A stretch of DNA of 64,000 nt from Vibrio mediterranei (GTDB taxonomy: Bacteria > Pseudomonadota > Gammaproteobacteria > Enterobacterales > Vibrionaceae), in NCBI RefSeq assembly GCF_900088415.1, contig NZ_FLLQ01000001.1, forward strand, positions 806,001 to 870,000, given 5' to 3'. Shown here piece after piece: positions 16,619 to 24,950 of the stretch; position 1 is the stretch's first letter; each line of letters starts with the position of its first letter. The position numbers were made by a program, and so were the translations under genes. The notes under the pieces were generated by a model that saw only the letters and a program-made list of their open reading frames with translations, ran no database searches and had not been told where the DNA came from.

Positions 16619-18379
16619 ATGAAGTACCTATCTGGTCAATCCAATTATGACAAGTTTCCAAAGGTAGAAGTGAAGGGCTTTGACCAAGCTGCCGTTCGCG
16701 GTTGGGACAGTATCGTTGACACAATTGAACAACGCATTCAGGGCCAAGATAAACATATTTTGGTGATCGACACCTATCATGGTGTCAATCACAATGAACT
16801 CCTCGACCAGCTTGTAGCACCGCTCTCCCCCGCTCTTGTGGTGTCAATGGACGATGCGAAATACTCCGAAGAACACATCTTCGCCATGCTAGAACGCAAC
16901 ATTACCGATGACCGAGTATTTGGCGTCATTGCACCACACAAGCTGGACGAGTTTTTTGATAGCGAGAAGCTACAAGGGCTAAAACAAACCGTTCGCGATG
17001 CGAGCTCTGGTTTGATCGTTGTTATTGGCCATGGCGCTAGACTGGTCGTCGATGGTGATACCTTTGTTTACGCCGATTTAGCCCGTTGGGAAATTCAGCA
17101 ACGCTTCCGCCGTGGCGAACTTGGCAACTGGGGAGCAGGAAACTACAACGAAGACATCCTACGTAAATACAAGCGTTCATTCTTTATTGAATGGCGGGTC
17201 TTCGACCGCTATAAAACCAAGCTGTTGTCAGATGTTGATTTTCTCTTAGACACTAACACCGCTTTTGACCCCAAAATGGTTTCGGGCGCAGCGTTCAACG
17301 CAGGCTTACAGCAAGCGACAACTCAACCATTTAGACTGGTACCTTTCTTTGACCCTGGAGTCTGGGGCGGTCAATGGATGAAAGAAGTCTGCGACCTCGA
17401 CCAAGACAAACCCAACTATGCATGGTGTTTTGACTGCGTTCCTGAAGAAAACAGCCTACTGCTTAAGTACGGTGACGTTGTTGTCGAGATTCCATCGCAA
17501 GACTTGGTATTAACACAACCGCGCGCTCTCTTAGGCGACAGTGTTCACGCGCGCTTTGGCGCCGAGTTCCCAATTCGATTCGACTTCCTCGATACCATGC
17601 AAGGTCAGCATCTAAGCCTGCAAGTACATCCTCTAACAGAGTACATTCAGAACGAATTTGGGATGCACTATACCCAGGACGAAAGCTATTACATGTTAGA
17701 CGCTGGAGAAAAAGCCAGTGTGTACCTTGGTACTAAGTCTGGCATCAACCCAGATGAAATGATGGATGATTTATATGCAGCGCAGCGCGGCGAAAAGTCA
17801 TTCGATGATGAGCGCTTTATCAATCAATTCCCAGCGAAAAAGCACGACCATTTCTTAATCCCCGCGGGCACTATTCACTGCTCAGGCTCCGACTCTATGG
17901 TGCTTGAAATCAGTGCAACCCCATACATCTTCACTTTCAAACTGTGGGATTGGGATCGTCTAGGGCTTGATGGCCTGCCACGACCAGTGCATTTGGATCA
18001 CGGTAAAGAAGTCATTCAATGGGAACGCAACACGGAATGGTGTAAGGAGCATCTAGTTAACGCCATTACGCCAATCGCAGAAGGTGAAGGCTGGAGAGAA
18101 GAAAAAACAGGCCTGCATGAGCGTGAGTTTATCGAGACTCGACGCCACTGGTTCAGCAAACCCGTTCTTCATAAAACTGAGGGAACCGTCAATGTTCTGA
18201 ACTTAGTCGAAGGTAAAGAGGCAATTATCTTGAGTCCAGACAATAAATTTGAGCCATTTGTTGTTCATTATGCCGAAACCTTCGTTATCCCAGCTCACAT
18301 AGACGCTTATGTCATCCAACCATATGGCGAAAGCGAAGGACAAGAAATTGCCACTATTAAAGCGTTCGTAAGAGGTTAA
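16619..18379 (+). CDS. Class I mannose-6-phosphate isomerase with N-terminal kinase-like domain
   Basis: The C-terminal half (about 240-586) is a zinc-dependent ManA-type isomerase (mannose-6-P to fructose-6-P): FFDPGVWGGQWMKEV, metal ligands in LQVHP (Gln335, His337), the DESYYML acidic motif and IPAGTIHCSGS. The first 230 residues form another domain resembling P-loop sugar/uridine kinases (VYADLARWEIQQRFRRGE, DILRKYKRSFFIEWRVFDRY) but with the nucleotide loop degenerated to VIDTYHGVNHNEL. E. coli ManA has about 390 residues; this has 586. It is first of a seven-gene PTS operon and lies two bases before the IIA gene. The added domain may be regulatory; this is inference. Confidence 0.85.
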   Translation: MKYLSGQSNYDKFPKVEVKGFDQAAVRGWDSIVDTIEQRIQGQDKHILVIDTYHGVNHNELLDQLVAPLSPALVVSMDDAKYSEEHIFAMLERNITDDRVFGVIAPHKLDEFFDSEKLQGLKQTVRDASSGLIVVIGHGARLVVDGDTFVYADLARWEIQQRFRRGELGNWGAGNYNEDILRKYKRSFFIEWRVFDRYKTKLLSDVDFLLDTNTAFDPKMVSGAAFNAGLQQATTQPFRLVPFFDPGVWGGQWMKEVCDLDQDKPNYAWCFDCVPEENSLLLKYGDVVVEIPSQDLVLTQPRALLGDSVHARFGAEFPIRFDFLDTMQGQHLSLQVHPLTEYIQNEFGMHYTQDESYYMLDAGEKASVYLGTKSGINPDEMMDDLYAAQRGEKSFDDERFINQFPAKKHDHFLIPAGTIHCSGSDSMVLEISATPYIFTFKLWDWDRLGLDGLPRPVHLDHGKEVIQWERNTEWCKEHLVNAITPIAEGEGWREEKTGLHEREFIETRRHWFSKPVLHKTEGTVNVLNLVEGKEAIILSPDNKFEPFVVHYAETFVIPAHIDAYVIQPYGESEGQEIATIKAFVRG

Positions 18380-18381
18380 TC

Positions 18382-18810
18382 ATGCTCCATTTTATCGTAG
18401 CCAGTCACGGTCCATTAGCCACTGCACTTATCAGCAGTGCCAACATGGTATTTGGCGAACTTAGTAACACGACTGCGATCTGTCTCACCGAAGAGGGAGG
18501 CATCGAGCAATTTAAACAAGATTTCCACCGTGAAATCACTGCGATAGCGCCCAATGTCGACGGCATTGTTGTGCTATGCGATTTGGAATGCGGCACGCCT
18601 TACAACGTTGCTTGCACTTACGCATTCAACCCAGATTTCAATCCAAAGGTTGAAGTCGTTACAGGGGTGAATTTCCCAACACTTTTAATGACGGCAGACT
18701 ATGTTGAAGAGAAGGACGCTTCATACGTTGCAACGACCTTGCAGCAAGAAGCGCTAAAAACGGTTGTCGTTGCCAAGCCAGTAGAGCTGGCACAAGAAGA
18801 CGATTTTTAA
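18382..18810 (+). CDS. PTS mannose/fructose/sorbose-family IIA component
   Basis: A 142-residue cytoplasmic IIA protein of the mannose superfamily. It accepts phosphate from HPr on His9, in the conserved VASHGPLA start, and passes it to IIB. LCDLECGTPYNVA corresponds to the family's D-L-x-G-G-x-P motif, and the end is acidic. Unlike E. coli ManX, IIA and IIB are separate polypeptides here. It starts two bases after the isomerase stop with AGAGG overlapping that gene's end. Confidence 0.93.
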   Translation: MLHFIVASHGPLATALISSANMVFGELSNTTAICLTEEGGIEQFKQDFHREITAIAPNVDGIVVLCDLECGTPYNVACTYAFNPDFNPKVEVVTGVNFPTLLMTADYVEEKDASYVATTLQQEALKTVVVAKPVELAQEDDF

Positions 18811-18821
18811 GGAGAAACACT

Positions 18822-19316
18822 ATGGCTATTTCATTTGTGCGTATCGACGACCGCGTTATTCATGGACAGTTAATGACTCGTTGGGCGAAAGAACTTCCTT
18901 GTGATGGCATCGTAGCCATTGACGATGCTGTTGCAGCTGACCCATTGCTATCACAAGTCATGAAAGGCGCTGTAACCGACGTTAAAGTTTGGCTATTTGA
19001 CACGGCGACCGCCGTCAGCAAGCTACCGAAGGTGATCGCCAGCGACAAGAAGTATTTCGTCATCGCGAAATCTCCAGTCACGCTGCGCCGCATTCGCGAA
19101 GCGGGTATTAGCCTTGAAAATCTCAATAACAAAATCAACGTTGGCCCAATGAGCGCTAGAGAAGGCACAACGACAATTGGCGGCAACCAATGCGTCAACC
19201 AAGAAGAAATCTCTGCATTTAACTACCTCTCAGAAGACGGTCACCACATCGACTTCAGATTGGTTCCTGATGCCAGTTCCTACACCTGGCAAGATGCACT
19301 GCAAAAACTGAAATAA
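18822..19316 (+). CDS. PTS mannose/fructose/sorbose-family IIB component
   Basis: A 164-residue IIB protein carrying the phosphoryl group on His14 in RIDDRVIHGQLMTRW, the invariant start of sorbose-type IIB domains, and transferring it to the incoming sugar at IIC/IID. NVGPMSAREGTTTIG is the family's downstream active-site loop. It is preceded by a strong AAGGAG ribosome site and followed by an 80-base gap containing a conspicuous hairpin. Confidence 0.94.
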   Translation: MAISFVRIDDRVIHGQLMTRWAKELPCDGIVAIDDAVAADPLLSQVMKGAVTDVKVWLFDTATAVSKLPKVIASDKKYFVIAKSPVTLRRIREAGISLENLNNKINVGPMSAREGTTTIGGNQCVNQEEISAFNYLSEDGHHIDFRLVPDASSYTWQDALQKLK

Positions 19317-19328
19317 CAACAAGACAAC

Positions 19329-19366
19329 CTCCACTTTTGACGCGACTTTTCGCGGCAAAAGTGGAG
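19329..19366 (+). repeat. Intercistronic hairpin between IIB and IIC genes
   Basis: CTCCACTTTTG (19329-19339) pairs perfectly with CAAAAGTGGAG (19356-19366), and an inner CGCG/CGCG pair (19341-19344 with 19351-19354) extends the stem. No T run follows, so it is not an intrinsic terminator. It could protect the upstream mRNA from exonucleases, be a processing site, or tune expression of the membrane components relative to IIA and IIB. Confidence 0.7.
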
Positions 19367-19396
19367 CGACTAATACGTGAGCTAAAGGATGACATT

Positions 19397-20200
19397 ATGT
19401 TTATAGAAGCAGTATTTATCGGGATACTCTGCTATCTCGGTGCCCTCTCCACCCCCTGGTTACTTGGATTAACAGGTGGTTGGTACACAATCACTCGACC
19501 ACTAGTGTCCGGTATGTTGGTGGGTATCATCTTAGGTGATATTCAAACTGGCATCATGGTTGGTGTGGCAGTACAAGCCGTTTACATCGCAATGGTAACA
19601 CCTGGCGGCTCCATGCCAGCCGACCTTAACTTCGTCGCCTACCCTGCTGTCGCGCTAGGCATCATGTCTGGACAGGGCGTGGAAGTCGCTGTTGCTATCG
19701 CCGCAACCATCGGTATCGCAGGCACCATCATCTTCAACTTTATGATGGTTATTAACTCCTACTGGAACCATAAAGCGGATTTAGCCATAGAAGCTGGTGA
19801 TGAGAAAGGCGTGTACATGAACTCCGCCATTTATCCGCAGGTCACCAACTTCTTAATGCGCTTTATTCCGACCTTTATTGCGGTTTACTTCGGTAACCAA
19901 TACATCGAAGGGTTTATGGCTAGCCTCCCGGATATGGTGATTAACACTATGACGGTTCTAGGTGGCATCTTACCTGCTGTTGGTATCGCAATTCTGTTAA
20001 AGCAGATTATCAAAGAGTCTACGATGCTGATTTATTTCTTAGTCGGTTTCGTTGGCATCGTATTCCTAAACCTCAACATGGTGGGTTTGGTAATGATTGG
20101 CGCACTATTCGCTCTACTTCATTACAACTACAAACCAGAACCACAAACAGCTAACGCTGCGCCAGTTCAACAGGCTGATGATGACGAGGATGAATTCTAA
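19397..20200 (+). CDS. PTS mannose/fructose/sorbose-family IIC component
   Basis: This is an inner-membrane sugar channel subunit (IIC of the mannose superfamily, with IID forming the translocator). I place the start at ATG 19397 (MFIEAVFIGILCYLGALSTP) after AAGGATGACATT; an upstream frame extension to 19337 would run through the hairpin and lacks a ribosome site. Glycine-rich helices such as GMLVGIILGDIQTGIMVGVA and AVYIAMVTPGGSMPADLNF are typical. About seven to eight transmembrane segments are followed by an acidic tail (DDDEDEF). Its stop overlaps the IID start by one base (TAATG). Confidence 0.94.
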   Translation: MFIEAVFIGILCYLGALSTPWLLGLTGGWYTITRPLVSGMLVGIILGDIQTGIMVGVAVQAVYIAMVTPGGSMPADLNFVAYPAVALGIMSGQGVEVAVAIAATIGIAGTIIFNFMMVINSYWNHKADLAIEAGDEKGVYMNSAIYPQVTNFLMRFIPTFIAVYFGNQYIEGFMASLPDMVINTMTVLGGILPAVGIAILLKQIIKESTMLIYFLVGFVGIVFLNLNMVGLVMIGALFALLHYNYKPEPQTANAAPVQQADDDEDEF

Positions 20201-21048
20201 TGACTGTACAACACAACAAAATTGGTACTGAGATCGAACCAAAGGTCGCACTCGACAAAAAAGATCTTAAGAAATGTTGGCGTGCATGGATGATGTACAA
20301 CCTATCATCGATGAGTTTTGAACGCTTGGAATCGTTTGGCTTCTGTCTCGGTATGATGCCTGCTTTGAAAAAGCTCTACCCGAATCAAGAAGATCGAAAA
20401 GAAGCAATGAAACGTCATGCTTCCTTCTATAACACCGAACCGCAGTTGGGCGCTATCATCAATGGTATGGCTGTGGGTATGGAAGAGAAGAAAGCCAACG
20501 GCGAGCCTATTGACGGTGAGACCATCAATACACTCAAAGTCGGTTTGATGGGACCAGTTGCCGGTATTGGCGATTCCATGATTCCGGGTATGTTAGTACC
20601 TATCTTACTCAGTATTGGTATGGCACTAGCCGCTGGCGGTAGCATGCTAGGCCCGATCTTCTACATCGTGGCATTCAACGCCATCGCTATCATCGGCTCT
20701 TACCAGCTGTTTATGAAAGGCTACAAGATGGGTGCAGGCTCCGTTGAGATGCTTGTAAGCCACCGTTCAACCAAGATCCGTGAAGCGTTGTCACTATTAG
20801 GTGTCTTCGTCATGGGCGGTGTTGCGGCCAGTTACGTCAACCTAGGCACTGGTCTTGAGTTTGCAACCAAAGACGGCGTCGACATTAACGTACAAATGAT
20901 GCTCGATGGAATCTTCCCTAAACTACTACCATTAGTTGTCGTTTTAGGCACGTGGTTTGCGATGGCGAAAAAAGGCCTTAGCCCAGTAAAAGCAATGCTT
21001 TCATTAGTGGTTATCTCTTTCATCGGTGTCGCTATCGGTCTCTTCTAA
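20200..21048 (+). CDS. PTS mannose/fructose/sorbose-family IID component
   Basis: A 282-residue IID subunit that completes the membrane translocator. It begins with the cytoplasmic family motif LKKCWRAWMMYNLSSMSFERLES and contains the conserved HASFYNTEPQLGAIINGMA and GLMGPVAGIGDSMIPG regions, then C-terminal membrane helices. Translation is coupled to IIC by the TAATG overlap. After it the operon continues into two enzyme genes across a compact hairpin. Confidence 0.95.
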   Translation: MTVQHNKIGTEIEPKVALDKKDLKKCWRAWMMYNLSSMSFERLESFGFCLGMMPALKKLYPNQEDRKEAMKRHASFYNTEPQLGAIINGMAVGMEEKKANGEPIDGETINTLKVGLMGPVAGIGDSMIPGMLVPILLSIGMALAAGGSMLGPIFYIVAFNAIAIIGSYQLFMKGYKMGAGSVEMLVSHRSTKIREALSLLGVFVMGGVAASYVNLGTGLEFATKDGVDINVQMMLDGIFPKLLPLVVVLGTWFAMAKKGLSPVKAMLSLVVISFIGVAIGLF

Positions 21049-21060
21049 TTTTTCAATACT

Positions 21061-21083
21061 TAGGGCGCTCATTGAGTGCCCTA
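21061..21083 (+). terminator. Hairpin within the operon after IID (possible partial terminator)
   Basis: TAGGGCGCTCA and TGAGTGCCCTA pair over eleven bases (one G-T) and are followed by TTCTTT. It lies between IID and the epimerase gene and may reduce read-through to the two downstream enzymes or act as an RNA stability element. Confidence 0.5.
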
Positions 21084-21099
21084 TTCTTTGGAGCAAACC

Positions 21100-22227
21100 A
21101 TGGACTCCCTAACCTTTCAAATTGCTCGTTGCCAACACTGGCTCACCCAGCATGCCCTACCTCGGTGGCAAAAAGCACAATCCCATCAAAACGGGATTTT
21201 TGCCGAAGGCTTACTTTCCGACGGACAAGAGTTTAGTGACAGTTTACTAAGATTTCGCGTACAACCACGCCAGGTTTACGTCTTCGCGCACGCCACTGAG
21301 CTCAATCTAATCGACGGTCGCAATCAAGTTTTAGCGGCCATTGAACGAGGATTCGCACACTTTGGCTCACCATCATCCGGTTATCATTTCGCGCTGTGTA
21401 AAAGCAATGACAGTGAGAGTGAGGCGATCAACCTATACGAACAAGCTTTCGCCCTTCTTGGGTTTGCTTGGCATTACAAACTAGCGGCGGATGAAAGTGC
21501 ACTAGCCTCAATGGAAGCCATTTATCAATACATCTCAACGCACCTTTGGGATACAGAACAAGGTGGTTTCTTTCTGACTGAAGGCAACGCGGTCAACAAA
21601 GGGCAAAACCCCCACATGCATTTGTTCGAAGCGTTAGTGGTCAGCTATGAGCATACCGACAACCCCATTTGGCTAGAGCGAGCAACACAAATCTATCAGT
21701 TGTTCCAAACTCATTTTATGCAAAGTGACCATTTAGCCGAGTTCTTTCAGGCCGATTTCTCACTTGACGTGGAAACAGGTACCCATATTGACCCTGGTCA
21801 TCATTATGAATGGATCTGGTTACTCAGCCATTATCAGAAACTGACTGGCGTTGACGTCCAAAAAAACATCGACGTGTTGTACCACTTTGCACAGCAATAT
21901 GGGCACAACGACAATGGTCTTGTTAGAGACGAGATATACGCCAACGGCAAGCCGTTGCGCTCAACATCACGCCTTTGGTGTCAAACCGAGTACTTAAAAG
22001 CCTGTATTGCACTTTGGGAAAGAGACCCTAGCGAAACTCGCAGAGCCGCAGTCAGTCAAGCAGTGGAACACATCTTCGTTCATTACTTGAATCCAGCGTT
22101 GCCAGGGTTATGGGTCGATCAAGTAGATAGCACGGGTGAACCGTTAAATGAACACTCTCCAGCGAGCAGTTTTTATCATCTATTTCTAGCCTTTTCTGAA
22201 TTACTCAGAATTGCCAATAAGGATTAA
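21100..22227 (+). CDS. AGE-family sugar epimerase/isomerase
   Basis: The 375-residue protein belongs to the N-acylglucosamine 2-epimerase (AGE/YihS) alpha-toroid family. Visible elements are QEFSDSLLRFRVQPRQVYVFAH at the start (split here by family variation), AGE-type NPHMHLFEALV and the catalytic region HIDPGHHYEWIWLL. Members interconvert mannose and fructose/glucose or epimerise at C2. ATG 21100 is chosen because GGAG lies six bases upstream. In this operon it could process free mannose-type sugar or a glycoside product, while the ManA-like and cupin enzymes handle phosphates. The true substrate is unknown. Confidence 0.85.
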   Translation: MDSLTFQIARCQHWLTQHALPRWQKAQSHQNGIFAEGLLSDGQEFSDSLLRFRVQPRQVYVFAHATELNLIDGRNQVLAAIERGFAHFGSPSSGYHFALCKSNDSESEAINLYEQAFALLGFAWHYKLAADESALASMEAIYQYISTHLWDTEQGGFFLTEGNAVNKGQNPHMHLFEALVVSYEHTDNPIWLERATQIYQLFQTHFMQSDHLAEFFQADFSLDVETGTHIDPGHHYEWIWLLSHYQKLTGVDVQKNIDVLYHFAQQYGHNDNGLVRDEIYANGKPLRSTSRLWCQTEYLKACIALWERDPSETRRAAVSQAVEHIFVHYLNPALPGLWVDQVDSTGEPLNEHSPASSFYHLFLAFSELLRIANKD

Positions 22228-22228
22228 C

Positions 22229-22798
22229 ATGCATTTATCTATTCCTCCTAGCATTAATTACTTAACTGGTCATATTGATGCAGAAAACGTCGTCTGCAAA
22301 GAAACTACACTTGGCTCACTTGAAGGTGTATTTGCTGACGAAACCCAACGTGCCGCAAGTGCACAGCACCAAATTATCTACCAAGTAGAAATGCTACCTG
22401 CCCAGGATGCAGAAGGAGAACTAAACTTTGGTGTTTCGCATATTGAGCCCGGTTCTGTAGGTGATGAGTTCCACATGACGAGAGGTCACATCCACCAACG
22501 TAAAGAGCAAGCAGAGTTCTATTTCGGCTCGCAGGGTGAGGGTTTATTACTCATGCAAACAGAGCAAGGAGAAGTGTCGATTGAGAAAGTGTTCCCAGGC
22601 AGCGTGCATCATATTCCAGGCTTTGTCGCCCATCGATTGATCAATACAGGTAACACGCGATTATCTGCACTTGCTGTTTGGCCTGCCATAGCAGGACATA
22701 ACTATGATTTTCTAAATGAGGTGGGGTTTAAAGTACGGGTACTAAAAAGTAATGACGGATACCAAATAGTTTCTGAGGAAGAGCAGCAAACCGTTTAA
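22229..22798 (+). CDS. Cupin-type (archaeal-like) glucose-6-phosphate isomerase
   Basis: The 189-residue single-domain cupin resembles metal-dependent phosphoglucose isomerases first known from archaea (pfam06560-type). The metal site is visible in TRGHIHQRKEQAEFYFGSQG (two His, Glu) and the later His in VPGFVAHRLIN-like sequence. These interconvert glucose-6-P and fructose-6-P. It starts one base after the epimerase stop, with AAGGAT as ribosome site. Because the organism should also have a housekeeping Pgi, this paralogue may act on a related aldose phosphate delivered by this PTS. Confidence 0.85.
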   Translation: MHLSIPPSINYLTGHIDAENVVCKETTLGSLEGVFADETQRAASAQHQIIYQVEMLPAQDAEGELNFGVSHIEPGSVGDEFHMTRGHIHQRKEQAEFYFGSQGEGLLLMQTEQGEVSIEKVFPGSVHHIPGFVAHRLINTGNTRLSALAVWPAIAGHNYDFLNEVGFKVRVLKSNDGYQIVSEEEQQTV

Positions 22799-22802
22799 CG
22801 AT

Positions 22803-22821
22803 AGTGCAAATCCCTTGCACT
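22803..22821. terminator. Short hairpin ending the PTS operon
   Basis: AGTGCAA and TTGCACT pair over seven bases with a five-base loop five bases after the cupin isomerase stop. The downstream sequence is only moderately T-rich, so it is a weak terminator candidate; it also lies just past the convergent hypothetical gene. Confidence 0.4.
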
Positions 22822-22835
22822 CATCATTGTTGATA

Positions 22836-23483
22836 TTACGCGTTATCTTCAACCACATAACCCGCATACTCGCGCCACTCAGGAATATCACGAGGGTCAC
22901 CGAACTGACGGAAGAATCGGACTGAACTTTGTGGCGCTTTACAATCAAGTTGATCTTGGCAGAAATTCGTCAGCTTATAATGGCTTTGATACCCCTCTGC
23001 CCATGCATCATACGCAAGGTGTGATTGTTTCCAGAAAACGTGGTCAACTTGACCTTTTGTCGCAAGGAATGGGTAACTTGGCTTTACCTGCTGCGTAGCG
23101 TAGACCGCGTGCCCAATAAGATTGAGTAACTTAGAAATACAATCGGCACCAATGTCTTCGATAGTCAGCGTCTTAATTTTATCAATGTCGTCTCCAACGA
23201 TAGAGGCAACGCGATTAATAATGAACTCCATATCAATAAGTGGTTGAAGCTCATAAGCAAGCCAATTAAGACGTTCGCCTATTTCGTCTAAATACTCCTG
23301 ACGCGTAAACTGCCCTTCTCTTACCGCTTTCGCATACTGAGCAACGTTAGGATTTTTACGAGCCAAATATTCCTGAAGTTCCGGGTAGTCGGTCAATGAA
23401 GCATGGTTTTTTGAAAGGACTTCTAGCAGAGCTTCCTGGTTCACTAATAGCTTACCTAGCTCATTTTTGGCGTTTTCGTTCAT
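22836..23483 (-). CDS. Hypothetical soluble protein
   Basis: I do not recognise the family. The 215-residue protein starts MNENAKNELGKLLVNQEALL at ATG 23483, preceded by AAGTGAG; a GTG four codons upstream is less likely. It is mainly helical, with LTIEDIGADCISKLLNLIGHAVYAT centrally and a Trp/Tyr-rich end (HVFWKQSHLAYDAWAEGYQS ... DIPEWREYAGYVVEDNA). No signal peptide or membrane segment is seen. It sits between the PTS operon and ldhA on the opposite strand to the operon, with no evident functional link. Confidence 0.75.
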   Translation of the reverse strand: MNENAKNELGKLLVNQEALLEVLSKNHASLTDYPELQEYLARKNPNVAQYAKAVREGQFTRQEYLDEIGERLNWLAYELQPLIDMEFIINRVASIVGDDIDKIKTLTIEDIGADCISKLLNLIGHAVYATQQVKPSYPFLATKGQVDHVFWKQSHLAYDAWAEGYQSHYKLTNFCQDQLDCKAPQSSVRFFRQFGDPRDIPEWREYAGYVVEDNA

Positions 23484-23586
23484 TTTCAATCTCACTTATG
23501 ATTCGTTGATTATCTTATGGCCGCAATCATACGTTTTCAATCTCTTTTCAGTCTAATTCTATAGCTTTAGTAAAGAGTAGTAATAG

Positions 23587-23622
23587 AAAAAACAAAGCCC
23601 AGCATACACTGTTGCTGGGCTT
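23587..23622 (-). terminator. Intrinsic terminator of the D-lactate dehydrogenase gene
   Basis: On the minus strand AAGCCCAGCA pairs with TGCTGGGCTT over ten bases around an eight-base loop, followed by TGTTTTTTC. Confidence 0.9.
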
Positions 23623-23635
23623 AGGTATGCGAGCA

Positions 23636-24637
23636 TTAACTAAGTTCGATGAGTTCGTTACTAGAAGGTGAACCAGAGAAGAACGCTTGGATGTTGTTCA
23701 ATGTGGTATCAGCGATATTGTCCAACGCTTCATGGGTTAAGAAGGCTTGATGGCCAGTAAACAGTACATTGTGGCAGGCTGACAGACGTCTAAATACATC
23801 ATCAACGATGACATCATTAGACTTATCTTGGAAGAACAGATCTTTCTCGTTGTCGTAAACATCAAGACCAAGTGAGCCTATCTTTCCAGACTTCAGTGCT
23901 TCAATAGCTGCAGAGGAATCCAACAATTCGCCTCGGCTGGTATTAATGATCATAACCCCATCCTTCATCAAGCTAAATGCCTGCTCGTTGAGTAGATGAT
24001 AGTTGTCTTTGGTCATTGGGCAGTGCAAAGAAATAATATCACTGATACGGAATAACTCTTCCTTACTACAGTAGGTTGCTCCTAATTCTAACGCTTGTGG
24101 GTTTTCGTAAGGATCGAAACACACCAACTTCATACCAAATCCTTTGAGGATTCGCATGGTCGCTACACCGATTTTTCCAGTGCCGACAATTCCTGCTGTT
24201 TTACCGTGGAGATTAAAACCCACTAAGCCGTCTAATGAGAAATTGGCGTCACGTGTGCGCTGATAAGCCTTATGAAAGCGACGGTTTAGGCACATCATCA
24301 AACCTACGGCGTGCTCAGCTACTGCTTCTGGCGAGTACGCTGGAACACGAACTACCTGCAAACCTAGCGCCTTTGCCGCATCTAAGTCCACTTTATCGAA
24401 CCCAGCACAACGCATCGCAATAAGTTTTACTCCCTCTTGTTGGAGCTTAATCAGCACTTGCTTCGATAAGTCATCATTGACAAAAGCGCACACCACATCA
24501 CATCCAGCTGCCATCTTGGCCGTTTTTTCGGTCAACCTGAAATCATGAAAATGCATTTCATTGCCAAAGCGTTGGTTCACATTTGAAAATGATTCCTGGT
24601 CGTAAGATTTAGAGCTGAAAAAAGCAATCGAAGTCAT
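23636..24637 (-). CDS. ldhA: Fermentative D-lactate dehydrogenase (LdhA-type)
   Basis: The 333-residue protein is a D-2-hydroxyacid dehydrogenase reducing pyruvate to D-lactate with NADH. It shows the NAD loop GIVGTGKIGVATM, the catalytic Arg region INTSRGELLDS, LGLDVYDNEKDLFF (typical of LdhA rather than other family members) and the catalytic His in FTGHQAFLT. ATG 24637 is preferred to GTG 24643 because GGAGAG precedes it. It is monocistronic with its own terminator. Fermentative use agrees with other anaerobic functions in the window, such as the FNR-boxed glycyl radical cluster. Confidence 0.9.
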   Translation of the reverse strand: MTSIAFFSSKSYDQESFSNVNQRFGNEMHFHDFRLTEKTAKMAAGCDVVCAFVNDDLSKQVLIKLQQEGVKLIAMRCAGFDKVDLDAAKALGLQVVRVPAYSPEAVAEHAVGLMMCLNRRFHKAYQRTRDANFSLDGLVGFNLHGKTAGIVGTGKIGVATMRILKGFGMKLVCFDPYENPQALELGATYCSKEELFRISDIISLHCPMTKDNYHLLNEQAFSLMKDGVMIINTSRGELLDSSAAIEALKSGKIGSLGLDVYDNEKDLFFQDKSNDVIVDDVFRRLSACHNVLFTGHQAFLTHEALDNIADTTLNNIQAFFSGSPSSNELIELS

Positions 24638-24950
24638 ACTCACTCTCCCATCGATTATTGTATATCGGTTAGCATACGCCGACTTTTAAGCAATTACACA
24701 TGACAAAAAGTATGGTTAAACTGTTGATGAATTAATAAGTTATGGCTGTAACGTCTATAAAACTCATCAATTTTCTAATACCTCTATCATTTGAATCCCC
24801 AACTTAGTTTTAAAATTGACAACTAAGTCAATATTTTGACTCTTCGATAAGTTTTTTGATTGCATATCACTGCTTGAGATCCTAGTATTTCGCGAACACC
24901 ATTCCAAAAAATAATAGGTGTGAAGTAACAAATGTCAGGAATAACAGGCA
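24638..24950. other. Intergenic region between ldhA and the PilZ gene
   Basis: This AT-rich stretch of about 310 bases holds the promoters of two divergent genes. The only clear structure is an inverted repeat, ATTGAC-N6-GTCAAT at 24815-24832, followed by a further TTTTGACTC copy of the arm. I see no ORF with a ribosome site and no terminator. The repeat could be an operator; no regulator can be assigned. Confidence 0.4.
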
